DNA of 64,000 nt from Opisthocomus hoazin. Lineage: Eukaryota > Chordata > Aves > Opisthocomiformes > Opisthocomidae. Shown here in pieces: positions 46,661-57,600 of this stretch (the first letter of the stretch is position 1; each line of letters begins with the position of its first letter). The notes under the pieces were generated by a model. That model saw nothing but the letters and a program-made list of their open reading frames with translations, searched no databases and was not told the origin of the DNA. Both the position numbers and the translations under genes were made by a program. Location: the NCBI RefSeq assembly GCF_030867145.1, contig NC_134428.1, forward strand, positions 6,944,001-7,008,000, read 5' to 3'.

Positions 46661-49600
46661 CTGCGTTGGAAGGAGAGAGAGCTCGGTTAGTGCTCCAGGC
46701 ATTGTTAGGTCTTACACCTACACACCCAACAACTCCACTGACTTCTCACTGGATTAAACATACTGTGAATGCATTGGACCAAGTTTTATGAGAAAGAAAC
46801 AGCTCACTGAGTTACCCTAAAAACTCACCTGCACAAAAGGCCAGTACATCAGTCCCGTCTGAAATGAAAATGAATCATTTGTTATTCTTACGGACTGCAA
46901 CCACGAACACTCATTTCTTCTTACCACATTTAGCAAAGACTAAAACATATTTGGTTGAATTTTAAAAAAGCTGTTCAAATCTAAATTAAGCTACTTAACT
47001 TAGCGGTTGCTATATTAAACTCCTAATCATCTTCATGTGCTGCTATACTAGGAGTTTTTCAAACACATTATTCTAACTCATTTTAAATACAAAACTCTAA
47101 GCACAGTTAAGTCTTCATAGTCACCTGACACCAGATACATAACCAAATTCACCAGATGGGTGAACAAATGTTTAAATATGTGAACATTTGTTTCAGCCAT
47201 GAATGGAAAATACCACTGAACACTATTTATTTCACACTTACAATGCTCCTTCTAGCTACTCATACATGTAAGGCTTTTTTGCAAAAATCAGTGGATAATT
47301 TACTCATGGAACATAAGGTCAATAGAAACCTTATGTTTTGATAGGATATAGTGGGCATTGTTTTTAGAATCATTCCCGACAGGAATAATCTTTTTCTGTC
47401 CTACCTATATAGTTCCACAGTGTGAACAGAAATTCACATTGCATCAACGTTTCTCCTTCTATTACATTTTTTCTGCTAATCTATCTTTCTTTTTGCACCT
47501 GAGAAATCTTTAACATTCTTAATTTGCTCAGCAAGGTAGCATGGATAATTTTTTTCCTGTGTATGCAGAAATGCAAACCAAACCCAGCTATTTATACTGA
47601 AGTCGTCCTAGAACAAGGGATTGTCTTTCTGAAAGTGAGAAGACTGCCACTGAAAAGTATAGGCTGAAAATGATTCCTAAAAAATATGTCTCTATAACTA
47701 ATGATTTGAACAGGTGTTCATGTAAGTGCTGTCAACAGCATTACTAACTGAACACTGGTGTGTGGGTACTTCTTAAGATGAAAGGGAGTACAGTCTTCAT
47801 CAGCGTTGTATCATAGGGCTCTCATTCAAACTGAGCCAGGTGCAAGTGTTAATGTATATAAACATCGTACATTTTTAAAACGGCATCATTTCACCCATCT
47901 GGCAGCAGTGCCTGCTCCAGACTACCCTGACTTCAGATGACTGCTGGTAATTAAAGCTTCCTACACATAGTCAAATAACGAAGTGAGAGAAAGGCTGTTG
48001 GAGGAAAGCATGTTTCAAATATTTTATCCAATAATACTATTTTTTGCTTAGCTGGGAGATAAGCAAATTGCTTGCCTCACCTTATACGTATTCCAAAATT
48101 TCTTTTTACAGTCTGAAAAGATGTCCTCTTTCCTCTGAAGGATGCTCATACCTAGTGGCAAAATATTTACAACAATCAGAAAAAATGCAGAAAAGAAATT
48201 ATTATTTTTTCCAATGCTATCCCAAAATCTTCTCAAAATATATTACAATAGCTTTGAAAGAAAAGCTGATATCATTACAAAGAAAAAATACCATTCCGGC
48301 CACATCGTATCTCCTCATCTACTGACTTGGCTCTCAGTGTGGACACCACAGACTGCCTGGAATATGATGCGTAGGTGCTGTATCATATCTGTTCCGCTGC
48401 CACAGAATTCACCAGTGGTACGGCAGTGGAACAGATGTGGTGAAAGTACCTTTTGCACCCATGAGATAGATAGAATACGGCACTCTGCACATTGCTGAAC
48501 TGCAGAAGTGACTCAGATCCTTGAAGGAGTTTAAGTGCCTACAGACCACTGAAGTCAGTGGAAAAGGGCACCTAATTTTTTTTTTTTTGTTTTGGCCATC
48601 GTCATGATGTGGTCTTTTTACCTTCACAAATATCTACATCAAGTCTAATTTCTAGAATTGACAAGAAGAAGTTTCAAAACCTACTTGTTTAACCCTCCAC
48701 TACAGCATTCCAAAATTTTAAGTAAATTCTAGTAGATCTCTCGATTCTGGGAAAAGACAACCTCACAACAGGCTCCCATCATTACACCCAGGAGCAAGAG
48801 GAGAGCGGTATGACTTTAAATTACATATTAGACACATGCAAACTGGAAATAAACTAACTGAATGAACTCCCATCACACAAAATATTGTTTAAAGGGTTCA
48901 AAATAATGAACCTTTTAAACAGTATTTCATGCGATGAGAATCTGCTGGTGTTAAGTGAAGACTACATCTTAACTAGAAGATGTGACCTATATCAAGCAAA
49001 GGTATTAGACAACATGCTTTTAATGAATCAATCTAAAATCAAGAGCTACGGATTCGTGCATAAGCAGAGGCCCAAAGTTGCTTGTTCCACCTCCTAGGTA
49101 TCCTTCTAGGTATGCGTAGGCCACGAGGTTATCAGTTATCTCTCAACGGATACATTATTTTGCTACTACATCATACTGCTACCCAATTTAGGGATTTTTA
49201 CCATCCCTTTTGTGGTCCTTCAAATCCTTCTGGTCCTCGGGCAATTCTCCGCTCACATTCTGACACATGCAGATAGGATTTTGAGAGTAAATATCTGGTG
49301 TTTGATTTCTTCCTTTCCTTCATTTCTTTTCAGTCACAAACTGAGTGATTTCCCTGTCAGGGTCAGAAAACGCAGATCTCCCAACAGCAGGCAAAAAGAG
49401 TACGCGCCTTGCTCTTCTTCCACACGAAGCTCAAATTAAACGAGAGCCTTACTTCGCACTACTCTCACCTATTGTGTTCCTGGTTCCCTCACGTTTCTTT
49501 TTGGAACAGATCCTAGTCACCCCTGAAGTCTCCTCTCTCATTAGCTCCCGAGATCATCCGTTGTCACCGAACACCAGCACGCTGCGGTTCCGCACACCGC

Positions 49601-50138
49601 AGAGGACGGTGCAGTCGGTTTGCCGAGCCTCGGCACTCTCCGACGCTGACAGCCACCGGCGTCCCGGGAACGAGCCGGGCGTCGCCGAGACCCGGACGGG
49701 GCAGTTCGAGCGAGGCGATGGAGCAGCCCTCGCGCGGCGGCTTCCCCGCCGCTGGCTCCCCGCCGCCCGCAGGCAGGACTCCCGCCCCCCCCCGCCGCCC
49801 GGCACGGCGCAGCCCGGGCGCCGGCGGCACTCACCCGTGTAGAAGGCCAGGACGGCGACGGGCGCGCCGAGGAGCTGGTCGCACAGCACCTTGCCGAGGA
49901 CGGCGGGCGGGCGGCGGCCGGGCAGCGCCCTCTCCAGCGTCCTCAGCCAGACGTAGCTGAAGTTGCCGTGGAAGGCGAGGGCCACCAGCGCGACGCGCCG
50001 CGTCTGCGCCCAGTCGGGCGGCTGCCCCCACCACAGCTGCTGCGCCGCGTCGCCCGCCGCGAAGAGCCCGCCGTACAGCAGCACGTTGCAGAGCCAGGGG
50101 CAGCGGCGCAGCCCGCCGCGCCACACCGCCCCGGCCAT
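46481..50138 (-). CDS. MPV17L: MPV17L, Mpv17-like protein, complete (4 coding exons)
   Basis: MPV17L is an Mpv17/PMP22-family membrane protein of peroxisomes and mitochondria, implicated in reactive-oxygen metabolism. Joining the coding exons 50138-49835, 48151-48081, 46858-46829 and 46660-46481 gives 585 bases including the stop, or 194 residues; the human protein is 196. The exons keep frame across GT-AG introns. Landmarks include CNVLLYGGLFAAGDAAQQ near the N-terminus, NFSYVWLRTLERALPG, the TGMSILQ junction of exons 1-2, TGLMYWPFVQ as the whole of exon 3, and the family signature LSNFILVPVYLRTAYTGLCG with FVWATFICFSQQ in exon 4. The start is the first ATG, with G at -3 and +4. The protein should cross the membrane about four times. 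It sits head-to-head with PDXDC1 across a CpG island. Nothing looks damaged. Confidence 0.95.
46829..46858 (-). CDS. MPV17L: MPV17L coding exon 3 (30-bp micro-exon)
   Basis: Exactly ten codons, TGLMYWPFVQ, lie between a TTTCAG acceptor and a GTGAG donor. The exon is in phase 0 at both ends, so skipping it would keep the frame. It is too short to be found by open-frame length but matches the family sequence at this point. Confidence 0.93.
48081..48151 (-). CDS. MPV17L: MPV17L coding exon 2
   Basis: 71 bases between a CCACTAG acceptor and a GTGAGG donor. It encodes the end of the split Gly codon, then MSILQRKEDIFSDCKKKFWN and TYK, a segment well conserved in MPV17L. Confidence 0.94.
48387..48436. 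repeat. 15-bp inverted repeat with 20-bp spacer
   Basis: Arms at 48387-48401 (ATCTGTTCCGCTGCC) and 48422-48436 (GGCAGTGGAACAGAT) are complementary except at one position. The repeat lies in MPV17L intron 1, about 235 bases from the exon 2 acceptor. No function is evident. Confidence 0.8.
49835..50138 (-). CDS. MPV17L: MPV17L coding exon 1
   Basis: 101 codons plus one base, from ATG at 50138 to a GTGAGT donor. It encodes the first membrane segments, and the last base is the first of the glycine codon completed by exon 2. It is GC-rich because it lies inside the CpG island. Confidence 0.95.
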
Positions 50139-51552
50139 CGCCCGCCACCGCCCCCGCGCCCCCTCAGGGCTGCCCCGCCCGCCCCGACGCCCCGCGCTCG
50201 GCCTGCCCGCGAGCTAGGGTTGGCGGGGTCCGCTTCCAAGGGACGATGCGTTCCCTCTGAAGAAGCAGGTCACCGCGTCTCCCGGGCTCTGCTCGGGGCG
50301 CGCCGCATTAACCGTCCGTCCCTCTCCTTGGTGCTTGCTGACACGAGCAGCCTACGGCCTTTTCGGTGCTGCTGCTGGTTTGCAGCCCGGTTTCTGCTCC
50401 CCCGCCGAGCAGGGCCGACGCGCGTCTGCCGAGCAGCCGCAGCCCAGGCGGCTCCCGCGCTGGCCGCTCTGCCGCGGGGACGGTCCGAGGGGAAGCCGGG
50501 GGGCCGTGTTTACCCAAGGCACTGGCGTACGCAGCTTTGTACGCGCGGAACCGCTGCCGCGAGGTAGATCTGAGCCCTGCGCCGCGCTGGGGCGGGCGGT
50601 GTGCCCCGGGCAGCCCGAGGGCCGCTCTGTCGGGCCGGCAGCGCCGGGGCTCTCCAGTCGGGCCCGGGGCGGGCTCCGGGTCCAGGCCGGAGGCGGCAGC
50701 TCCGTCTGCGCCCTGACCGCACCGGGGCCCCGTGCGCTTGCAGCTGTCCCGACACCTTCAGGGAACGCGACGAGCGGGCGCGGACAGCTCGCAGACCGAA
50801 ATACGTTTTAATAGCAAAGCGGAGCGAGCGGCCCGCCGCTTGGGAGCCGACCGCAGGAAGCCGGCCGTGCCGCTGACCACCACAGCTGGCGCCAGCGGGA
50901 GCAGCGCACCGCGAACCGGCTCCGGCCCGACAGAGCAGGAGCCAGGCCTGGCAGGCATGGGCTGCCCTTCCGGGGCGCGCCCGGCCGCGGGAGCCCGCAG
51001 GCAGCGCCGAGATCCGCCGCCCCGCCGGGGCACGGCCCGCTGCCCGGGGTCGGTGTCGCTCGGGGCTCCCCCCGCGGCTGCGCGGCGCCCCCGCGCCGGG
51101 ACCGCACGCGCGGCAAGGGCGCCGGGTGCCCCCGTAGGCCGCGCTGACGGCGTCGGGCCGGTGCGTGAGAGCTGAGCCGGGCGGAACCCAACCCCGCCGG
51201 GGCACCGGGCTGCCGCGACCCTCCGCGGCCCGGCTTCCGGCCCGCGACGCGGCGGCGGCCCTGCCCAGCGCCCGCCTCCCCGCTCCGCTCCCCGCCGGCA
51301 GCCGAGTGCCCGCGCATGCGCCGACGCCTGTCACCTCCCCGGCCGCTCTCCGGGACTGTTCCACCGGCCGGAGCGGGGGAGCGGCAGCGGGCGGCGCGCA
51401 GCGGAAAGGGAGCGGGCTGCGCTCTCCCCGGCTCGTGCTGTCACGGCGCGCGGTGCAGCTCGCCCGGATCCTCCCCGCCCGTCTGCCGCGGTGGTCTCGG
51501 CCGCGGGGCGGGCAACGCGCTCACCTAGGGAACGGCGGCAGGCCCGCCCCTC

Positions 51553-51572
51553 CCGCCGCCGCCGCCGCCGCC
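51553..51572. repeat. (CCG)n trinucleotide repeat
   Basis: Nearly seven perfect CCG units about 88 bases upstream of the PDXDC1 initiator position, probably in its 5' UTR. Confidence 0.85.
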
Positions 51573-51659
51573 TCGTCAGGGCTGCCAGCGTGGAGCCGCC
51601 GGGGGCTGGGCGGAAGCGCCCGGCGCTGAGGTGGCGCAGCAGCGGCGGCCCCGACGGCC

Positions 51660-51680
51660 ATAGACGCCTCTCTGGGGAAG
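51660..51680 (+). CDS. PDXDC1: PDXDC1 exon 1 remnant with ATA at the initiator
   Basis: The seven codons before a GTGTGC donor read ATA GAC GCC TCT CTG GGG AAG, that is (I)DASLGK. Human PDXDC1 begins MDASLEK and, as far as I recall, splices at the same lysine. Thus five of the six residues after the initiator agree and the phase matches exon 2 exactly. In this sequence the start codon is ATA, and a TGA lies in frame 33 bases before it, so no upstream in-frame ATG can substitute. The segment may now be only 5' UTR. Confidence 0.75.
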
Positions 51681-54600
51681 GTGTGCGGGGCGCGCCGGGG
51701 TGCCTGCGGGCGGAGGGGTGCTGGGGCGCGGGGGACCCTGAGAGGCGGGCGGGCCCCGGCCGGCGCGGCGCGGGGCCGAAGAGGGGGGCCATGCCGCGCG
51801 GGCCCGAGTCCGCTCCGCCTGGCGGCGCCGCGAGTCGCCCGTGGAGCGCGCGGCCGTGTCCCCCTCGCGCTGCCCCGCCCGGCGCTGCGTCCGGATGCGG
51901 GCCCGCGGCGCCTGGGAGGCCCCGGCTGCGCGAAGGGCCGGCGGTGCGGCGGCCGGGAGGGCCGCGGTCGCCTTCCTGAGGAAGGGGATGGAGCTGGTTT
52001 CCTGGGAGCGCTGCCCCTCGGCACGGCAGCAGGGAAGAGGTTGCGTGACTCCTTGCGTTTCGTGCCGGGGGTGCGTGCAGCCCTGCGCTTGCTCGCTTCT
52101 GCCCTATGCACGGCGCAGAGCAAATATTGACTCTGTGGTACCGCGACTGACGCAACTTCTGCTGCCTTTGTCACCGCGAGCCCGGCGGAGACCGGCAGAG
52201 CACTGCGGGACCCTGCGGCCCGCCGTGCTGCCCGGGAGGCGGGGGCGGCGGGGCTGCTCGCGCGTGGCTCGCAGCCGTTACCGCGCGTCTGAAACAGTTT
52301 GTGCGTTACGTGCTGAAGAGGTGTTAACGCAGCCTTCCCCTTGGATCGTGTGCTACGCGCGGCGTGTTCAGGTTTATGTAGTCTTTGGAGTTGGCTGGAG
52401 CAGTTTGAGTGGGGTGTGCTCCAGGAAAATGAATGTTCAGGAAATTCAGGAAATATCTTTCTGATGTGGTGAATGAGTTGGTACCAAAATGGTTTGTTAT
52501 GTTTCAATCCAGTTGAAGAATACAGTGTTGAAGAGTATTTGGTAGCCTTTAAAAGCTGAAGTTCTTTACTAGTGCTGGCAAAAGTTACGGTGACTGGTGC
52601 TTATTCTGAAAAGTTTTAATTAGTTAAGTAAAACTTAATTGAATGTACTAGTTTGGAATATCATCTTTATCAACTGGACTCGAGCAGAATAATGGTACAC
52701 TGTGCAGTTATTTAAAGAAGGCACATTAGTACAGGGCAAGTGATTGTCCAGTAGCACTGACAGAGTCCTTATGAACTTTGTTTGAGTAGGTCATCATAAG
52801 AAGCAATAAAAACACCATATACGAATTAAATATCTCAATTTCTAAACAGAAGAAAAGTCCATGTTTTGGTTATTGTATTCTTGATGTAAGGAGTAGTCTA
52901 AAATGATGAGGGCCCTACAAAAACTTACATGTCTTATTTTTCAATATATGCAAATAGGTAGATGTGTGTAAAGAGTTATCGTTTGTTTTACTTCCTGTCT
53001 TGTTTATCGTGGCTCTTTTCTCCACGTATGATAAAAATTGCGGTCCTCTGTATAATAACATACCACAATACAATTACTGTCTTCTAGCCACTTAGCATTT
53101 AGTGTCCTCCTGAAATAGTCTTTGATAAGATTGTTGTAAATCGGTACAATCTGCCCTTTGTCTAGTCTTGAGCGTGATAGATAAGAAGTCTTCTCCCTAA
53201 ATAAATTTGAAATGCATCCAAGTTGGGGTATGTTTATCCTCGAGAATGTGCATCCACTTACCTTGTGCTTATTTAAGTATTACCATAATACATCTGAGAC
53301 CGTATTTAAAATTTGTCCAAGTTTTGTATTTTTCGTAACGAAGAAGGCGTTTTGGTAGAATCACCTGGTTAGCTGTAAAGCGTGGTGACATTGAATGACT
53401 ACAGTCACTAGGTCCTTGCAAATGGAAAAAAAATTTTTTAGCAGGTGAGAAACTTCTTGAGAATCAAAAACAAAACCATTGTAGAATCTGACACAGGTGT
53501 GCACACCAACAATCTCATGGTTTGATTTTGCACATTATCTTTGTTTTATCAAATAAATGTTTGGGGTTTTTATGTGTATTAACATTGTGTGTCGTAAGTG
53601 GTGTAATTCGAATGAATTTTATCTGAAATCTAGAAAGCTTTTTTGGGGTGAACTTCAAATTTAAGTTCTTCTGGAAGCCTGTGTTAAATTTCTCAAGTCT
53701 GGCTAACAGGTACATGATTTTTAGGTTTTTTTTCCCCCATTTGTATTTTGATAGAAGTGACCAATCTTCTGAAGGATTTTAACCTTTTGAGTTTCAAGTT
53801 AGATGAAGTTAGTTGTTCATGGTAAAATAGGACAAATTCTTTTCTTGTAGTTTGTTCCTGTCTCTACAGCAGTGTTTTCCCTAAACATGAAAAAAGAGTT
53901 TTGGTTTCTTGCTCAGCCTGTGACTTTTGTCTTTTGTTACAGCGTTGATTGCCACAACATCCTGGTAGCTTCACGGAAAGCTTGTGGCAGCAGACCTGCA
54001 TGCAAATCCTGCTGCACGTCAGGGAAGTTACAAAGATTAAAAGAGCAAATACCTATAAGCACAAGCCTTGTGGTGACACAGTGCCATTTTCATTCAAGCC
54101 TAACAGTCATGAAGTGACTGCTTTTTCCTGTTTTTTTTTGTTATCTAAAACTTTGTAGCCTGAAGAATAAACACAGTGTACTTTTGGCTGAAGAATACTG
54201 GTATTGTTTGAGATTAAAATCTATTCTCAACAGTAAATTAGTTTTTGGTGGTATAACTTTCTTCTAGGCAAGTATAATCATGTAGCGGGAGAATGAGGCA
54301 TACTTCTCATGAAATATGTAATGAGCTACACCTGTGAGTTTCTCTGCACACACAATAGTTTATGTAGACTGTCTAAAAACCGACCCTTTCTTACATTAGG
54401 AGTACAGCCTACCAAAACGCAAAATCGGGGTTGTAAAACGTTGAAGCAACATTCTCCTTCAATTTGTAATTAACATTCAGTCTTATCGCAGCTGGAGAAT
54501 GGCCCCTTACCCTTCCCGAGCTGCCAAGGAACCCCAAGGTGTGACATACTGCCTATAGAACCAGCAACAGTTTACAGTTCCAAGTGCTTAAAAAAATTGT

Positions 54601-57600
54601 AACAGATTAGTTACAAAATAGGGAAGTAACCACAAATCAAACCTGTTGCAAGTTAACCCAAGGGAATTGGATTCACACATTTTGAAGGCAACAAATGACA
54701 AAGTAGGCTAGTGAATGTCAGGATCTTTGAAGGGCGTGAGGAGGCAGGGGGTGTCAGGTGGCTGAATGGCCACCTTGAAGGACAGAGCCATGGCTGGTGC
54801 TTCCTTAGAGCTGGAAAGGACATTGCGTGTCCTGTACCGCATCTGGTCAAAGGATCGCCCAGCTGTGATCAGAGTCAGATCCTGTGATACGAGGGGAAGG
54901 ACTGAGTGCAGAAACTAAGGCTAATATAATATCTAATGCAGTGGTTTTAACCCCCTCAAAAAGTGTGTTGTCCTGTGGTTCAGGAGGTATGCCAGCACTC
55001 ATCTGCCAGTCTTTCCGAAAACCGTTCAAGAACATGAAAGAAGTATTCTGGTTGTTACTGATTGGACTTTATACACTTTTGATCTCATTTACGGACTAAA
55101 CTGAAGCAACGTACTGCTATGGCGTGTTATTAAAGTGTGTTCAGAAACCTTTCTTAACTGAGTAGTTCATTGTTGCAACTTTGCCACACCCATTTTTCTT
55201 GCTGCTTAAAATATAGAGGTGGTCTTGTGCTTCCCACCTCCGTGCCCTTACTAATGTGAGCAGAGGAGGAAGCATGTATAAAATTCAGTATGCAGCAGTG
55301 AAAATCTTTTTTTTTTTTTCTTCTTCCCATAATTCAAAGGAGAAAATAAGTTGCTGGATGTCCACTTAGCAATTGAAGGAAAAAAAGAAAAGGATTCATT
55401 TTCCGATTAAACCCACATCAGAATTCAAAGACTTGCTGGATTTCATAGCATTTTATGGTGCTTAGCATCACTTCTTACGACCTCTTAAACTGTATTTTAT
55501 GTATTTATTCTGCCAGCTTATTGGCAGAAGGATTTCATGCACGTGTAATTACTAGTCAGTGAGACAGCATGAGTCACAAGGTAAGCATATGCAGGTTTTA
55601 ATGTCTGATGTAATTCCGGCAGGTGAATTTTGCATTAGTAACAAACAAAAGCAGCTTGAAGCCCTTTCTGTAGTGCCTCTACATCTTGTGTCCTTACCTA
55701 CAACAGATCTGTTTGAATATTTGTATGTGATGCTGAGGAATGTTCAAGCAAATGACTACTTTCCGGCCATTGAGCCTGTTTTTTGGCAGCCGGAATGAAA
55801 GTATGCAAAATAGTCACAATCAGTAAATTACGTCTAGTCAATTACTCCTTTAAAGTCCCGCAGGAGCAAAACTGATTTCTTAAGTAAGATTTCTTTTCAG
55901 TTTCTTTGGTGTAGTGCAACTCTGGAAACCACTGAAAATGTGTGGAAATATTACCAATGATCATAGTTAGATTTTTGTTCTAGCTATATATGTATGTAGT
56001 ATTCTGAGTATCAAAAGCTAGCAGCATGTGTATTTTTTTTTAATGTCTGTGACGAGGTCTTGAACTTTTAGCGCTTGTACTGCTTTTTCATGCAGTGCTT
56101 AATTGAGTTGTGGACCTCATAGCCAGGGGATGTTGTAGACACTAGAAGTGTAAAAACCCATTTATTGCTAAATGATGGGAGTTTTTGTGGGAAAATATTA
56201 CTGGATACTTGCATTGTTCTTCCCCCACATATTTGTTACTGGCCACTTCTAAAGCAATAGAATACAGAGCGCTGTCAATCTTGGTTTGATCCAGTGTGTC
56301 CATGCCTGGCTACTGATTCTTTCAGCCACCTACCAGTTGCTATAATATGAGTTAAATCTCTAAATATTTTGGTAAAAATAGTCTTTGAACATATGGTAAC
56401 TCTCAGATTAATTTTTTTGTTTTCTTGATCAGTCCTCTGGATGAAAATAGTGTAAAATCCTCATGTAAATTGATCCCACCAGCTTCTGTGATTAAATTTG
56501 CTTTTGTGTCTGCATCTGCATGAGCAAACATTGTTGCGTTTGTTGCACGTGTTGCATGCATTTCCATCAGCAGTGATTGAAGGCGTGTGCAGGCCTTTAG
56601 GGACACTGTTTCTCTAATATTGTAGCAGACAAACTTTTATACTGCCGCACTGTGGATAGCGTAAGTTTAAACATTAAACTTGTTTTGGATTTCTTATTTT
56701 TTGTAAACCACCTCCACCCCACCCCCACCCCCCCCCAATCTTAGCAGCAGTCTAAAGGGTTAACTAGGAGAGGCTTTGGCATGTGGGCTGATCTTCTGAA
56801 AGAGGGTTGATGTTGAATTTGTAGAGTCTATGCTTACAGTGTGTTTGGGAAGCAGAGGAAGGGAGAACAGACTCCATAACAAGGTCACCTGAGTATCTTA
56901 GAGTTTTTTGCTGTCTAACGTGATGGGTCTTATCAGTGATGTTACCTTGTACCTTCACAATGGGATATACTTATTTTTCAAATACAGTTCAATATCAATC
57001 TTCCGTATTCTCTGGAGGGTTCTAGATGGCATCTAATCCTTGAATGGATAAATGTTCCTGTCCAGATCTCTTGTGTCAGTGTCGCAAGCTCCTGCCAGGC
57101 TTCTTGGGTTAAAGTTCGTAAAAGAGACTTCTTCAAAGCAAAAGCAGTTCTTTGGAAAATATTACTTACTTGTCTTTGAATGTGTCACTGGTTCAGGGGA
57201 AATATGTTCAATGATTTTTAAAGCTCTTCCATCCTGACAGGGTCTTTAACAAGTATATTACATTACCTGATTTCAGCAGTAAAACCATAATTTTTGACCT
57301 GTTTTGTGTAGCTAGAGGGCTGCAGCTGCTGGAAGAGAAGCCTTTTCTGCTTGTCAGTCTGTCTTCAGCTGCGTGCTGCAGATCAGCTTTACTCTTGTCT
57401 GGTTAAAGGGCATATCTCCAATAAGTTAAGATTAAACATTGGTTTAAAGGTACCAGAAATAGGAAAAAATAGATTTACAAGAGTATTTGAATTTGGTGTT
57501 TTCTCATCTGTTTTGAAAACTGCTGTTGTAAAAGTTTGACAGGAAAACCTGAATGGGGAAATGGCGGGGAAGACTGCTGTTTGATTTATGCCTTTGCTAG

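Larger units (their letters stand above)
49500..52400. promoter_or_regulatory. CpG island, shared MPV17L/PDXDC1 promoter region
   Basis: About 2.9 kb of very GC- and CpG-rich DNA spans MPV17L exon 1 (minus) and PDXDC1 exon 1 (plus). The two start regions are 1.5 kb apart and diverge. Sequence 50139-51659 between them has no TATA box that I can point to and no supported coding exon; its many open frames on all strands are what GC-rich DNA gives by chance. A (CCG)n run of nearly seven copies at 51553-51572 would fall in the PDXDC1 5' UTR. Start sites cannot be placed exactly. Confidence 0.85.

Noticed and set aside
49718-49834. ATG-started plus-strand frame antisense to MPV17L exon 1 flank, considered as an alternative PDXDC1 first exon
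   Set aside because: It has no similarity to PDXDC1 and no fitting donor, whereas 51660-51680 matches the expected N-terminus and phase.
50308-52507. Many long open frames (up to ~330 codons) on both strands across the CpG island
   Set aside because: GC-rich DNA is poor in stop codons; the products are low-complexity Arg/Ala/Pro/Gly and overlap known exons and promoter DNA.
55559-55798. 79-codon plus-strand frame in PDXDC1 intron 1
   Set aside because: It looks somewhat protein-like but starts at GTG, has no plausible splice phase with PDXDC1 and matches nothing I know.
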